The translations under genes were made by a program, and so were the position numbers. The notes beneath the pieces are model-generated. The model did not search any database. It was not told the DNA's origin and saw only the letters and a list, made by a program, of their open reading frames with translations. A DNA stretch of 64,000 nt from Marsupella aquatica (Eukaryota; Marchantiophyta). The DNA lies in NCBI GenBank assembly GCA_973895155.1, contig OZ316891.1:7998001-8062000 (forward strand), in the 5' to 3' direction. Below are positions 1 to 11,393 of the stretch, in pieces; the first letter of the stretch is position 1; each line of letters opens with the position of its first letter.

Positions 1-1711
1 GGAAGGTGGGGGCAGTTTCCACATTTTTTTTGTGTCCAAGATCTGTTCAAGGCCATCCATTTGAGAGAAATTGCTGTTGTTCACTTTGCAAAACCTTGGG
101 GGCACTTTCAACCGAACCTGTTACCAATCCTACATGGAATGCAATGGGGCCCAATTTTTGCTTATGTGGAGCACTCTTTTGTCCTATATTTAGACCACCT
201 GAGCTCTTGGTGGTCTCTTCTTCTGGCTGCTTGGTCCATTTCTATTTTAAGTCATTTGTGATAAAAAGGGACCCACAAGTCCTTCATAAGATATTCTCAT
301 CTCACGTTTACAAAGACTTTAGCCAAAGATTACGTGACATTCAGGTGGAGTGGGCCCTCAATCTGTCTTTTAGTCAATTAATCTGGCACCATTGGCTGCA
401 CTTGGCTTTACAAGACCTTGGGGGCAATAAAAGGATTCAAAAAATGCTTTTAGCCCCGGGACACTATATTTAGTGTGTGCAATGGCCCTCCAGTTTGCTT
501 TGGTAAAAAAAACTCCCAAGTGCCCCCACGTCTTGTAAAGTCCTCCTTAGGCACCTCAGCTTGGGCTTTACTTGAAAGAGTGCCCTTGTGTGAAGGCTTT
601 ACTGTACACACAAGCCACCATAGGTTGTTATTTTCCTTTTCTTTTGGAAAATGAGGCCCAATATCAACTAAACCAATAAATGCTCCAGATGGGCAATACA
701 AGCCAAGTCCAAACGGGCTGTTATTGATTGAGCATGCAGTGAGTGTGCTCCTCAAGTTGTTAAGGGCTTCACAAGCCAATGTATCAGTACATGTACCCAG
801 CTTTCAAATGTTGTGCTCCCCAAGTTTCGCTTACTTCAACATGGGCACATCATAGATTACACAATATATTATTTTGGCCATCATGGATCACTGGCAGTTC
901 AACAAAGGAGTAACAGGGTAAAGTGACACCCAAATGGCTTATATTTACAATGTCTAAAGTGTCAGTGTCTGTTCTAATAACTTCACTCTAATATCTTATT
1001 GTGCTTGCTTGTTGACTGAGGTGTGGGGAAGCTCACATTATAGGGTAGGAGGATGACATGTCCTTCCAAAATTCATGATTGGGACTCCAGAACTCCTGAT
1101 TAAAAACTTACCTGTGTTTATATTAATCCAGCAGGTGAGACATTTGAATGTTTGCTTGGTAAAGATATGAGGATTGACAATTGATTCCAAAATTGAGTGA
1201 ATGCTTGGTATATGCAGATTTTGGGTGGATGCAGTTCCAATTAGGAGTTTTAAAAACAATACTGACTTGGGAGTGCCTTACCTCTCAAGAAGGCCAATGG
1301 GACTGTACTCAAGTATGTTCGATGCCAGTACTTGGGCTACGCGAGGTGGCCTGGTGGGCATTGATTGGACAAGGGGCCCTTTTATCTCATCCTATACAGG
1401 TAAAAGGGGCTACGTTCTGTGTCTCTCTAAAAAGTTACAAAACGTTATCTACATTAGTACTCCATTTAGTCCCATCTCTCCAATTGGGAGAGGCCAGATC
1501 GATTAAGCAAACTTCTACATGGTTTCACTCCCTCGAAACGAGAATACACAAAAGCAAGATTTGAAGGAACAAAGTGCCACAAAGGATGATCATGGACTTC
1601 ACTTGAACTGTCGAACACTCTTCATACAAGAATTTGCTCAGAAATTTAAAAAAAAGTTCCTAGTGAATAATGATTTCACTAAATTGATTTCCAAAATATT
1701 TTAATTCCAAT
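1..1711. other. AT-rich intergenic DNA with repeated 20-bp module
   Basis: I see no gene here. Open frames of 155 codons on the plus strand (6-473) and 109 on the minus strand (450-779) match nothing I know and overlap each other. A module ending in ACCTTGGGGGCA occurs at 84-104 and 406-426, and in inverted orientation at 521-540. This suggests degraded repetitive DNA. Confidence 0.5.
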
Positions 1712-1774
1712 TATTTGTCGACAAAATAGGGAGGTCAGATATATTCATACTTCGCCTTAATTTCACTCGAACTT
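1712..1774 (+). repeat. 63-bp left flank of assembly gap, identical to right flank
   Basis: These 63 bases run up to the N block and are repeated without a difference at 1875-1937, directly after it. That is what overlapping contig ends look like when a scaffolder inserts a default gap instead of merging them. Confidence 0.9.
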
Positions 1775-1874
1775 NNNNNNNNNNNNNNNNNNNNNNNNNN
1801 NNNNNNNNNNNNNNNNNNNNNNNNNNNNNNNNNNNNNNNNNNNNNNNNNNNNNNNNNNNNNNNNNNNNNNNNNN
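1775..1874. other. Assembly gap, exactly 100 N
   Basis: The run is exactly 100 N, the usual placeholder for a gap of unknown size. Because the flanks are identical, the true gap is probably negative (an overlap of at least 63 bp), unless a real tandem repeat lies here. Confidence 0.95.
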
Positions 1875-1937
1875 TATTTGTCGACAAAATAGGGAGGTCA
1901 GATATATTCATACTTCGCCTTAATTTCACTCGAACTT
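1875..1937 (+). repeat. 63-bp right flank of assembly gap
   Basis: Perfect copy of 1712-1774. See the gap entry for interpretation. Confidence 0.9.
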
Positions 1938-2058
1938 GTTATTGTGTACAGTATGTCACTAGCATAAGCCATCATTAGCTGACTTGTGTGCTTATGGACT
2001 TGGTCATTCACTTATTACAGTAGTTGTGTTCTAATCATAAATTTGTAAAATCATGCAG

Positions 2059-2324
2059 GATTTACAGTCATGGGATGCAAAGTGGACAAGCAAATTGAGT
2101 ACATTGTGTCACCTGACGACCTGCCATGTCATTTTAGCTTGACTTCAAAATGGGATCCGGTGGCCAGTATCCCACATAGCAACTTTTCTTCTACAGATGC
2201 CCTTGGGAGACCACTTGTCAAGTCGGTTCCTGATGATCTCATGATATACGATTATTGCAAAGATTCCAAACGATACCCAAAGCAACCTCCTGAGTGCAAT
2301 AGAAATGAGCAACTTCTCAATTAG
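2059..2324 (+). pseudogene. Orphan exon-like block, unidentified
   Basis: A plausible 3' splice site (TCATGCAG, AG at 2057-2058) is followed by 88 open codons ending in TAG at 2322-2324. The peptide is mixed in composition (FTVMGCKVDKQIEYIV near its start), contains PDD twice, and looks more protein-like than most open frames nearby. No donor or partner exon could be joined in phase. It lies 7 kb upstream of the PH gene start, so it is unlikely to belong to that gene. It could be a terminal exon of an undetected gene or a gene remnant. Confidence 0.25.
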
Positions 2325-3285
2325 TGATGAGGATTGAAAATAAGATTATGGGCTTGGATTTGGTGGATCCAAATCATTTGTGAGTCCCAACTTACACGAT
2401 TGAAATTTCCCTCTGATACCTGTTGCATTCGTATATTTCATGTAAGCTTCACTTGTACGAAATTAGTCGGACTTGGTAGGTTAAAATTATTGGCAGTCCC
2501 AACTTACACGATTAAACTTAGAATGGTTATCTAATGCATTCATTCATTCATTCTATGCAAGCTTCAATTGTGACGAATCTAATCAATAAATCATAGCTAA
2601 TGGCCAAATCAAGCTCCTGTCTTCTTCATCTTGTGGTTGCAATAGAATTTACATCTCAAAGACTGAGTGATTGTCCAAAAGTCCAGAATAACATCACTGG
2701 GGTTTTATTGCAATGCTAGACTAAAATTCTAGCTATTAGATAGAAGATATTAACAGTTTTTAAGTACTTTGCCACTATTTAAGAATATTTGTTTGTATTA
2801 CAAAAATGTCAGGTTTCTTATATGAATGACAAGTTCACCAAGGTAACCAAAGAAACTATATACAAAAAAGTGTGGCATGTTTGTAAATAGAAATAAAACA
2901 GCGGGAGTGTAATAAATTCAGACATTTGTAGTGGAAAATGAAGTAGTCAAAGCTGAAGATATTAATACTTGAATTTAAATCTTATGTTTTGATTACTTTC
3001 TGTTGATGAGGGGTAATAACTGGATTGCTTTCTCAGGGCACAAAGTCTTTACTGAGACACAACTGAGCTCTTATAATTCCATAAGTTTCAACTTCAGACC
3101 AGAAATATAGAAAGAAACAATAGCACTAGCTTACTCAAAGGCACAGAGCAGCTCCAAAGCGGTTCACCAATGACGTCATTGAAAGCTTACTGATATCTCC
3201 TTGAAGTAACTTGCCTCTTTCAATTTGATACTTCAAAAAAATGACTCCATCCAAAGCATTTTACTTCTTTTTAAACCAGTCTTTT
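2325..3285. other. AT-rich intergenic DNA
   Basis: Nothing recognisable. A short ATTC microsatellite lies near 2538-2553. Confidence 0.5.
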
Positions 3286-3455
3286 TATTTAGAATTTTTA
3301 TGAATACATCCATCTAGCATTTTGAAGACAATCAATTTAAATAAAGGTGAATGTTATTTAGTCCCTAGCTTATTTAGAATTTTTATGAATACATCCATCT
3401 AGCATTTTGAAGACAATCAATTTAAATAAAGGTGAGTGTTATTTAGTCCCTAGCT
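3286..3455 (+). repeat. 85-bp tandem duplication
   Basis: Two head-to-tail copies, 3286-3370 and 3371-3455. I see one substitution between them (GAATG versus GAGTG), so the duplication is young compared with its AT-rich surroundings. Confidence 0.9.
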
Positions 3456-3602
3456 TGCTTCTCCGGCCAAGCACTGAATTTTTTATCAAATGTGCATATG
3501 TGCATGAGTTCATCTGATTCGGATGCTGGAATAGGATCCATTGCATAGGTATACATGTGACTGCGCACGAGTGATTAGGTGCGGCCAGGATGGCATCTAA
3601 GA

Positions 3603-3960
3603 ACCCGGTTTAACCTGACGGGCACCTTGACGTCTTGCCGGGCACGTCAAATCATCAAATGACGGCCCGAAAACAACCAATTTGACGGATATTCAATAAG
3701 AGTCTCCCGAACTCACCCGAACTTGAACCCCCCCCCCCCCCCGGACCGCCTCTCCCCGGCCAGACCCCGAACCCGAACTTCCCCCCCCCCCCCCCTGGGC
3801 CGCCCCCAAACCCAAACCCGAACCCGGACAGCCCCCCCTGGACCCACCCACCCCCCCCCCCGAACCCCAACCCCCCCCCCAACTACTCCCGAGCCCGGGT
3901 GCCAGGTTGCCAATTTGCCGGCCATTTTCGCCCAGTTTGACGGGCAAGGTCAAACCGGGT
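3603..3960. mobile_element. MITE-like element with C-tract core
   Basis: The ends form terminal inverted repeats: ACCCGGTTTAACCT at 3603-3616 against the reverse complement of 3947-3960, 13 of 14 matching. A direct repeat CTAAGA flanks both sides (3597-3602 and 3961-3966), as expected of a target-site duplication. The interior (about 3718-3900) is dominated by C runs of 10-15 bases separated by GAAC-type spacers, so the minus strand is extremely G-rich. There is no coding capacity. The superfamily is not assigned. Confidence 0.5.
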
Positions 3961-3966
3961 CTAAGA

Positions 3967-4684
3967 ATGATAGAACTGTTGGACATTATGGCTATACTAA
4001 TAAATGTTTTATGTAAATTGAATTTATACTATGTCAGACAGGTCACCTCGCAGAAAGCTTGACTATGTGCTCTGCTGGAGGTGCCTTGCCTGAGATTGTG
4101 AAAGTGCTGGATGGTCCACGGTCCAGCAAACATTGTCGCCTGTGGCACTCCTGGCAGGGATGTCAATGAGAGACCCTCCTTGCTGTTTTTCTTAAGCATC
4201 TTCACAGAAAAATAGCCTTGAGCCATTTGAGGCCAACATGGGGGTCTTATTATATGGATGTCTCTCCCATCACCTGCGACGTTTTTAGGCCTCGGACCCC
4301 CTAAATGTAAGAAAAAAATATTATTTTTGATCCTTTATGAAGTTGGAATATTCTTGGAATATTTCAAAAATTGGGTTAAAAAGGCCTCAATGTTCTTATA
4401 AGTTTCAAAATTGGATTTAAAAGACTCTATTGCATGTTCGTTTGAGAATATTCTTCAGTCTTCATTTCGAACCAATAAAATGACCATATCTTTTGTCACA
4501 CGTGATATGCCATTTTTGTGGAAGTGAAACCCCCGAGAGGCCAACCATTGTCAATGGGGCTCTTGAATAGATGCCGGAGTACATGCCCTGATGTGTTCAA
4601 GGCCCCGCTCGCACCCCAACCCCATTCCTCCCATCCCTTTTGAAACCTGCTTAAGTATATCCATTCATTCTTTCAGCCTGTCAC
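3967..4684. other. Intergenic DNA
   Basis: No gene or clear element seen. Confidence 0.5.
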
Positions 4685-4748
4685 ATTGCTAGGTTGTTGT
4701 CAAAGGCGACATTTAAATTGCTAGGTCGTTGTCAAAGGCGACATCCCT
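4685..4748 (+). repeat. 32-bp tandem duplication
   Basis: The unit ATTGCTAGGT(T/C)GTTGTCAA plus AGGCGACAT starts at 4685 and again at 4717, a period of 32. The copies differ by one base in the conserved 28-bp core. Confidence 0.8.
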
Positions 4749-5289
4749 GTACTGAAGAACTTCCTTCATCATACCTGCATTATTGAAGCATTGCATTAAG
4801 TAGTTGGGTTACTAGATTAGCAAATCCCCCGGGGCAAATCCATAGGAACAACAAAGACCTTCATTAAGTGGTGCTCACCAGTAGTGAGCTTCTTTCCAGA
4901 GTGGCCTTGGAAGTCTACGCAGAACATCCTGGCTTCTCTACAACTCTCTTGCCCTGATGCGCTTTCCAATGCAAAGTCAATGTACACCCATCAGCAGGAT
5001 GAAATATTCAGGTTGTGTCATCTTTGTGTGTCGTCATTCTATGAGACAATGCGGAAGTTTCATCTCTTGACCATGTTCAGGCAAAGCACCGTGCACAGGA
5101 ATTCATCCTTTTTCTAGTGCCAAATTATTTCATTCATGGGTTACTTTCATGCACTTTGGCCGCCTAACCATAACCATTTTTAGTGGATTACCATATGTCT
5201 AACCATTTTGGAGAAATAGGCATATGACACTTGATAGGTACCAAATGTAGGTGTTAGGTATTCAACAAGATATATCCCTGATGGGACCT
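4749..5289. other. Intergenic DNA
   Basis: No gene or clear element seen. Confidence 0.5.
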
Positions 5290-5292
5290 TTA

Positions 5293-6156
5293 GAGCATCC
5301 GCATCAGCGCCCTGCATTGGGCTCGGTGCTTGTAAAATGTAGGTTTGGGGGACTGGCCAGAAAAAAAGCGTTTTGCACTGATCAGTATCCCTAAAAAGTT
5401 TCCAGGCCTCGGAAAAATTGAAATGCAGGCCGCCAATCTTGTCAGTTTTGGGGGAAGCCAAAATCATTTTGGGGGGCTGGCAAAATGCATCCACGGCTAG
5501 GGTGCTGCCAGATGTTGGCATCTGAACGCCAGAAAAGGTACCTTGTGTCTTCCACATGTTGTCATCTGCCATATTTGTTAATGGACATTGCTTCTCATGT
5601 GAGTATAGTTGCACAAGAAGCTCATGCCCATTGATCTTTTGAATTTTCTGCACTCTACCACTTCAACTGCCCATTGTACTGCCCCATTGCCCATTGATTT
5701 GAATTCTCTGCCCTTTGCCTTCTTCATGAAATTGTATTTGTCCTCCAAATCAGCCAAATTTGTCCTCCAGCCTCCATGCCTCCAAAGCCTCCTGGTCCAT
5801 CGGTGATATCATTGTGAGACTACACATACTGTGCCCTCTCAATTGTGCTCTGCTACAAGTGTGGCTGAATTGATCAATGTGCTTCAGGTGAGGCTTTGTG
5901 TTCAATGTCAATGAGCTTTGGGTTTAGTGTCGACAAGCTTTGTGTTTGACGGATCCCATAGAAATTTTTGCAACAAAACAAGTTTGAACTAGTGCTAAGC
6001 AAGTTTGAACTCAAGTTGTTGGTATTTGGCAGCCCATATGGTGGGCACTGGTGTGGACGTACATTAGTTTGGGTCAGGGAGGCTTATTCAGGCCTGCATT
6101 TTGGCCCTTTAATTTTCTGTAAGCCATCCCCACTCCCTCAATCTGTGGAGATGCTC
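5293..6156. mobile_element. PIF/Harbinger-type MITE (864 bp)
   Basis: The left end starts GAGCATCCGCATCAG and the right end, in reverse complement, starts GAGCATCTCCACAG. Both are immediately flanked by TTA (5290-5292 and 6157-6159). A 3-bp TTA/TAA target duplication and a GAGCATC-type terminus are typical of plant PIF/Harbinger elements and their MITEs. The interior holds a 157-codon minus-strand frame (5180-5653) that runs through the left terminus into flanking DNA, so it is not a transposase. The element is non-autonomous and old, judging by the divergence of its ends. Confidence 0.6.
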
Positions 6157-6159
6157 TTA

Positions 6160-9100
6160 GTTGGCAGAGTTTTTACCTCAAAGGACAATATGAAACTTTT
6201 CTTACCAAATAGGACCCATATGACACTTTTCTGTCATAGGTTCTTGTAGTACTTCCTAAAACCAGTGTTTGCTTGATACATTGACCAACAACAGCTAGTG
6301 TGATGTTTATAGCCCAACCTTGGACAGTTGAGTGACACAGTTGGGGAGAAACACAGATTGAATAGTGACTGCCGCCACCCAAACTGCAATTTGACTTAAG
6401 TGACGACAATATTGTTAATGTCTTCTAGTTTGAATTTTTAGTGTATTATCATTTTCATTAGATTCATTTTCAAGCAAGCTTCTGCATGGGGTTTTCACGA
6501 TGTTTCCAACATTTTTTGATGTGCAAGTGTCAATGCGTGCGTACCGTAAGGGAGGAGGAGATGTGCGTATGCAATTGCAAAGGGTCAGAGTCCTGGGATT
6601 TACCACACTTGGGAGGAGGCAGAGGCTAAGGTGACTGATTTCAGTGGAGAAAATCATAAGTCCTTCAGGTCCTACTTGGAAGTTGAGATATGGCTATACT
6701 GTCGGTTCAATGCAATGGGTGCACAGTGGAGCGCTCCTAATAGAATCAATGAGCATAGGGTGAATGTTAAATTGGTTGGATTAGATGAGTTTGATCATCA
6801 AGTATTCAAGTACATGGCACTTGTGACATTTTCTGCAGCAATGAACACTTGACGTAGGTGATGATGGGTACATTCAAGTTAGGATTTGCCACATTGTCAC
6901 TCGTTGCAGACTAGGTAGAGGCTACGAGGAGGCTTGCAAGAAGTGCAAAATAATGTAGTTTTGCAAATTTTATGGTGTACAATTTTGGTGTACTCCACAA
7001 TTTTGAATTTAAGAATTTTGGAAATTTGCAATCGTCACATTTATGGAGGACTGTCCGTGTATAGTGTGTACTCAGTACTTTTACTTTGGCAAATCTCTGC
7101 ATGCATGGAATTGCATTCATTTCCTAAGTGTTTGCTTAACATCAATTGTATTCCATTTCAATTGCCAGGGGTCGCTCATGGTTTAGCAACAAATTGTGCT
7201 AAGTTCTGCCCCGGGATCGTTGGCCCTACTCGGGGCCCTACTTCAACGGGGTCTGCTACCCCATGGCTGCTTCCAACCATCCAAGTGTTGAGCAAAGACT
7301 TCCGCGCGCTAGCCAAGCCTGAATTGCATAAGGATAAAGAAAACTAAATCAACTACTTTCAGTATGCCCCTGCCCCACATTTTAAGTCTTTCCAAGCAAC
7401 TAAGGTGAACTAAGGTGTATCACGCACATGGTCCTCAACCATCAAAGCCCCCACATTAGGGACTAACTGTGAAATGGGATTTGGTGCGCGTGCATTGTTG
7501 TATGAGGTGCCTTTTGTGGTGGATTACATAGTTAGGCTCCATACAAGAACATGCTGTATGGCTCAACAAGACAGGTCTTAGTTGGTAATAAAAGTTTTAT
7601 AGGCTCTCATGAGGTAAAAAGGGTTCTGCCAAGGGTCTCATCAGGCATATACCTCAGTATTCAACTCAAATGATCACCCTAACTTTGAGTTTGTAGCCCA
7701 ATAATTATCAAATTAATGGTGATTTCTATGTATGGTTATGAGACTGGAGTATTCTTGCAATGATTATATAAGCGTGAATATTTAAGACACTTGAGTTTTC
7801 TGAAGTGGCTGTAAATATTCACATAAATAATTACATTTTTCAAACTCAGCCTGAGAAAATAGGTAAGGAAATGGCATGAACTCACACAATTTTTTACTCT
7901 AGATAGACTCTTTATTCAATGTGACTTATGACCTGTTGAAGGATAGAATGGTCCTATTGGAAGCTAAGTGTCCTTTAAATTAAAAATAGAATAGAATTTA
8001 GAATGATCCATAAGGTCTCTTGGCTCCTTTGACTTCAGATTTTAGAGTGGGATAGGAGGTAATAGCTTGGAGTTTAATGTGTGATGTGCCTTTGATGTGA
8101 AAACATTGATTAGAGATCCGCATTTTGGGCACAACCAGTCATGCAATAGCTTCATTTTCTCTAGGAGATTTAGTAGTGCCTTATGGACACCCTTGTTAAT
8201 TGGAAGCCCAAATTAATGGTACATGCATGTGAAGCATCAATGTGATTAGGATTATATTTTCAAACATTCTCATTGTCAAAGTGTTGTGTAGAAGGTCTCT
8301 GACTATACAAACTTGAGGTGACCATTCACTGTTGAGAGAGATGTTTTCCTAAAGTCTCCATTATCATCCATATCTACCAGTCAATGATTTTTTCTTCCTT
8401 CACCCACCCTCCTCCTAGCTTTCTTTAGTCTTCTTTCCATTATTTACCACAACTGTAGAGAATGCCCTTGTTTAGTTCAACTGAAAATAAAATCATCAAC
8501 TTGTGATGATTGTGAGAGAGGGTTATGAGCTCTCCGGGTGAAATTTTTAAGATCATTTCAACAATTCCTGTGCATGAATGTTATTGATGCAAACTTCAAA
8601 TTAAACGTTGTAGCACATAAGGTGTTATCACAAGATATAATTTATAAGGTAATTGTGAGGGGTGGACTAAGACTAGCAGCAGCAATGGAGTTAGTAAGCA
8701 AATTCTGTAATTTTGATGAAACTAGGGAATGTGAAAATAGATGGCCCCAGGAAATGATGCTCCCAGCTTATTAGGTTTCCCAAAGTCAAATTCTCATCCT
8801 TTGATTGCCATCACTTGATTCATCTGTTTTATGAGAATTGAGATAGAATCTATAAAGCTATATAGTACTAGGCATAGCGACACAGAACTGAGAACTGATG
8901 AAAGTAACCTTCACTCAAACATAATGGTAGCCCTATCCGCTGGCTAACCTGGACATATCAAATTGCACAACTCTGCAACTGACTGAAGGAGAACAGGACC
9001 AAGTTACATTGACTTATATATATCATTGGCAACAAGTGAAATAAGAATGGAGTATCAGGTATCAAATCATTGAGCTGCCTGTGACCTCTCTAGCTCCACA

Positions 9101-9244
9101 CAAAACCTTTTAATTGCTGAATATTTGTCACCTAAAAAATCTTTCATATTGTGTTTTGCTTCTTGAATTCAAAACTGAGAATTGAATGGTGTTCTACTAA
9201 AGTTTGTTTTTATTGGTTGGGAGCTTGGGTAGGAGTTACTATGG
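6160..9244. other. AT-rich intergenic DNA upstream of the PH gene
   Basis: Open frames are short and unrecognised (for example 73 codons at 6631-6852, 137 at 6934-7347 and 78 at 8538-8774). The last few hundred bases would hold the promoter and 5' UTR of the PH gene. I see no element there that I would name with confidence. Confidence 0.4.
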
Positions 9245-11393
9245 ATGGCGCCCGATAAAGTAGGAGTGTTGAAGAGGATGCACATTGGAGAACAAACCAA
9301 CTCATGGCAAACACGCCAATTTGTGGTCAAGGACAATTTTCTCTTCTACTTCAAAATACCTTCAGAAGAATATTCTGAGGTATGTTCAATTTGGAACTGA
9401 CTTAGAGTTTTTTTCTGTTGCTTGCTAACCTTATCTAATTACATATCACAAAGTTGGTTCATGCACTATACTCCACGACGTTCTGGTAACATGTTGGAAA
9501 GCTCTTCTTCAAGTATCTATAATTCTTAGTACAAATTTGATATAGAGGTTACATACATCAATTTTAGAATATCTGTCAAATTGACAAAAAATTAAGTTGA
9601 TGTTATTTTAGTAACTTTTAACATAGATCTCATGGTTGAAGAGAGATTGTGAAGATCCAGAGGCAGTTCTACCTCTAAAGGCATGCAAAGTGGAAATCTC
9701 ACCAATAACAGTTCAGTGCTATGCGGGAGACACACCACCTGCTGTCGTCTTTGTGATTTTTCTTCCGGACAGTTTGGTCAAAAGGGGTGTTATTGAACGT
9801 AACACATATTTTCTGGGCTGTGAAAGCTTTGGCGAATGCAGATCTTGGATGAGTAATACCTCATCTCCTTTGCTCCCAAATTTTAAGCTAGTAAACATTG
9901 TTCTCTCTCATCCAAATCTTTATGGATTTCTCCATAATTGAAGAAAACAGAATTAATGAAGCATTTTGCGCTATAATTCTCATAATTCAGTGAAGAATTC
10001 AAATTGCAGAAGCTATAAAGTGTGCAGCAAGATCAAAACGAGCCACAAAGGCACAACTACAACATGCAAAAATGGAGGTAACAACTCAAGAACGTCCCTA
10101 GTACTGATACTGTTCAGAATGTGTTATAGTACCTTAACCCAGTTCTTAACAACGTAAGACCCATTGCAATGAAAACAAAGACCTATTTTCTTTTTGGATC
10201 ATATTTTAGTATTGAAGTATGCTTACATCTCTGAGCAACACTAAGTAATTGAAAACTTGAGAGTGTTTGTCAAATGACAAACTTGACAATTTTCAATAAC
10301 AGTTTAAGATAACAGGAAAACATTTATGAGTTTTCTCATAAAAGGGAAAGATAGATGTTACTCTCCGAGTTCTTCACAAAGTCAAAGGTGGCAGGAAAGC
10401 TAAAGAGTTCTATTATTGAATGTTGATACTGACGCTTGGATGATGTTTCACATAAATTTGGCAAGAACTCTTAAGTGAGATGGAACTTGATACCGTTAAA
10501 AGATTTATCATCTTAACCACTCTATAAATGATAAGTGGGTGGTGTTATCTTCGTTACATCAGCTGTTGTCTTAGATGTCCCTAGAATATATATTGTAAAA
10601 TTTACGTATACAACTTTCTTATGAATGATAGCGGTCAGAGTAGCAATAATCGCACAGAACTTTTGAGTTCTAGAGAATTATATTGGCAAGATTCAATTAA
10701 ATTGCTAGTGACTGTTGCTAACTGTGCCGTCCTTCTTATTGATGGACTGTAAATATATGGAGTTTTAGCTCTTGGATTTGAGGAAACAAATGAGTATGTG
10801 TGGTGCACCCAAACCCAGGGATTACCCTACACTTCAAAAACAGGTGGATTATCCTCTTTGTATTTAAAGTTTGAATGGATGCCCTTTTTTAACTAGAAGA
10901 TGTCTTGATTGGAAACTTATGTGCATATGCATAATTTTGTATCTAAGTACTCTCAAGACTGTCACATTTTTCCATCATAAAATTTCCATAATTAAGTGAG
11001 CTCAGATATTCAGGATATTAAGAAAGCTCAAGGACATATTGAGTAGTAAAACAACCAATTACAAATTTGGCTCGTGAATCATTAATGAGCTCCTGGGTCT
11101 TCTATTCTTCCTTTTCTATTATTTTAAAAGACATTTCTTATTTTTTCTGCCATGCTAAATCACAACTTTCCAGGCAGATTTTCCAAAAAATTGAGGGGCA
11201 ACTTAGGATAAAAGTACTGTAAGTTCTGTATTGCAGAGTGCTGCTGCCATAGCAACCTACGAGGATTCAGTGTTGTTACAAGCATTATCAGATGATCTTA
11301 TGATCCACTATTCTCTTCTCCAATTTGAAAAAGAGGCATGGATCATTTGTGATTTAGAGTGGGGTACTATTTCTACTTCCATCAATTACATTG
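9245..11393 (+). CDS. Pleckstrin-homology domain protein, 5' exons
   Basis: Four exons join in phase: 9245-9379, 9627-9852, 10010-10077 and 11237-11393. Exon 1 opens MAPDKVGVLKR and contains WQTRQFVVKDNFLFYF, the strand 1-3 signature of a PH domain. Exon 2 continues with PEAVLPLKACKVE, then NTYFLGCESFGECRSWM, whose tryptophan is the conserved Trp of the closing PH helix. Exon 2 ends with one base at a GTAATA donor and exon 3 supplies the other two, giving a helix that runs on into AIKCAARSKRAT. Exon 4 adds an Ala/Leu-rich helical stretch. PH domains bind phosphoinositides or proteins on membranes. The short N-terminal PH layout recalls Sesquipedalian and PLEKHJ1, a resemblance only. The exon 2 acceptor could instead be 13 bp further in (TTGAAG). 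The 3' end is not resolved. Confidence 0.6.

Noticed and set aside
6-473. 155-codon plus-strand frame at the window start
   Set aside because: No domain, no splice context, and it contains the dispersed 20-bp module. It looks like chance in repetitive DNA.
5180-5653. 157-codon minus-strand frame
   Set aside because: It crosses the left end of the Harbinger-type MITE and reads its terminus, so it is not a gene of the element or of the host.
6934-7347. 137-codon plus-strand frame
   Set aside because: No recognised motif and no splice or promoter context.
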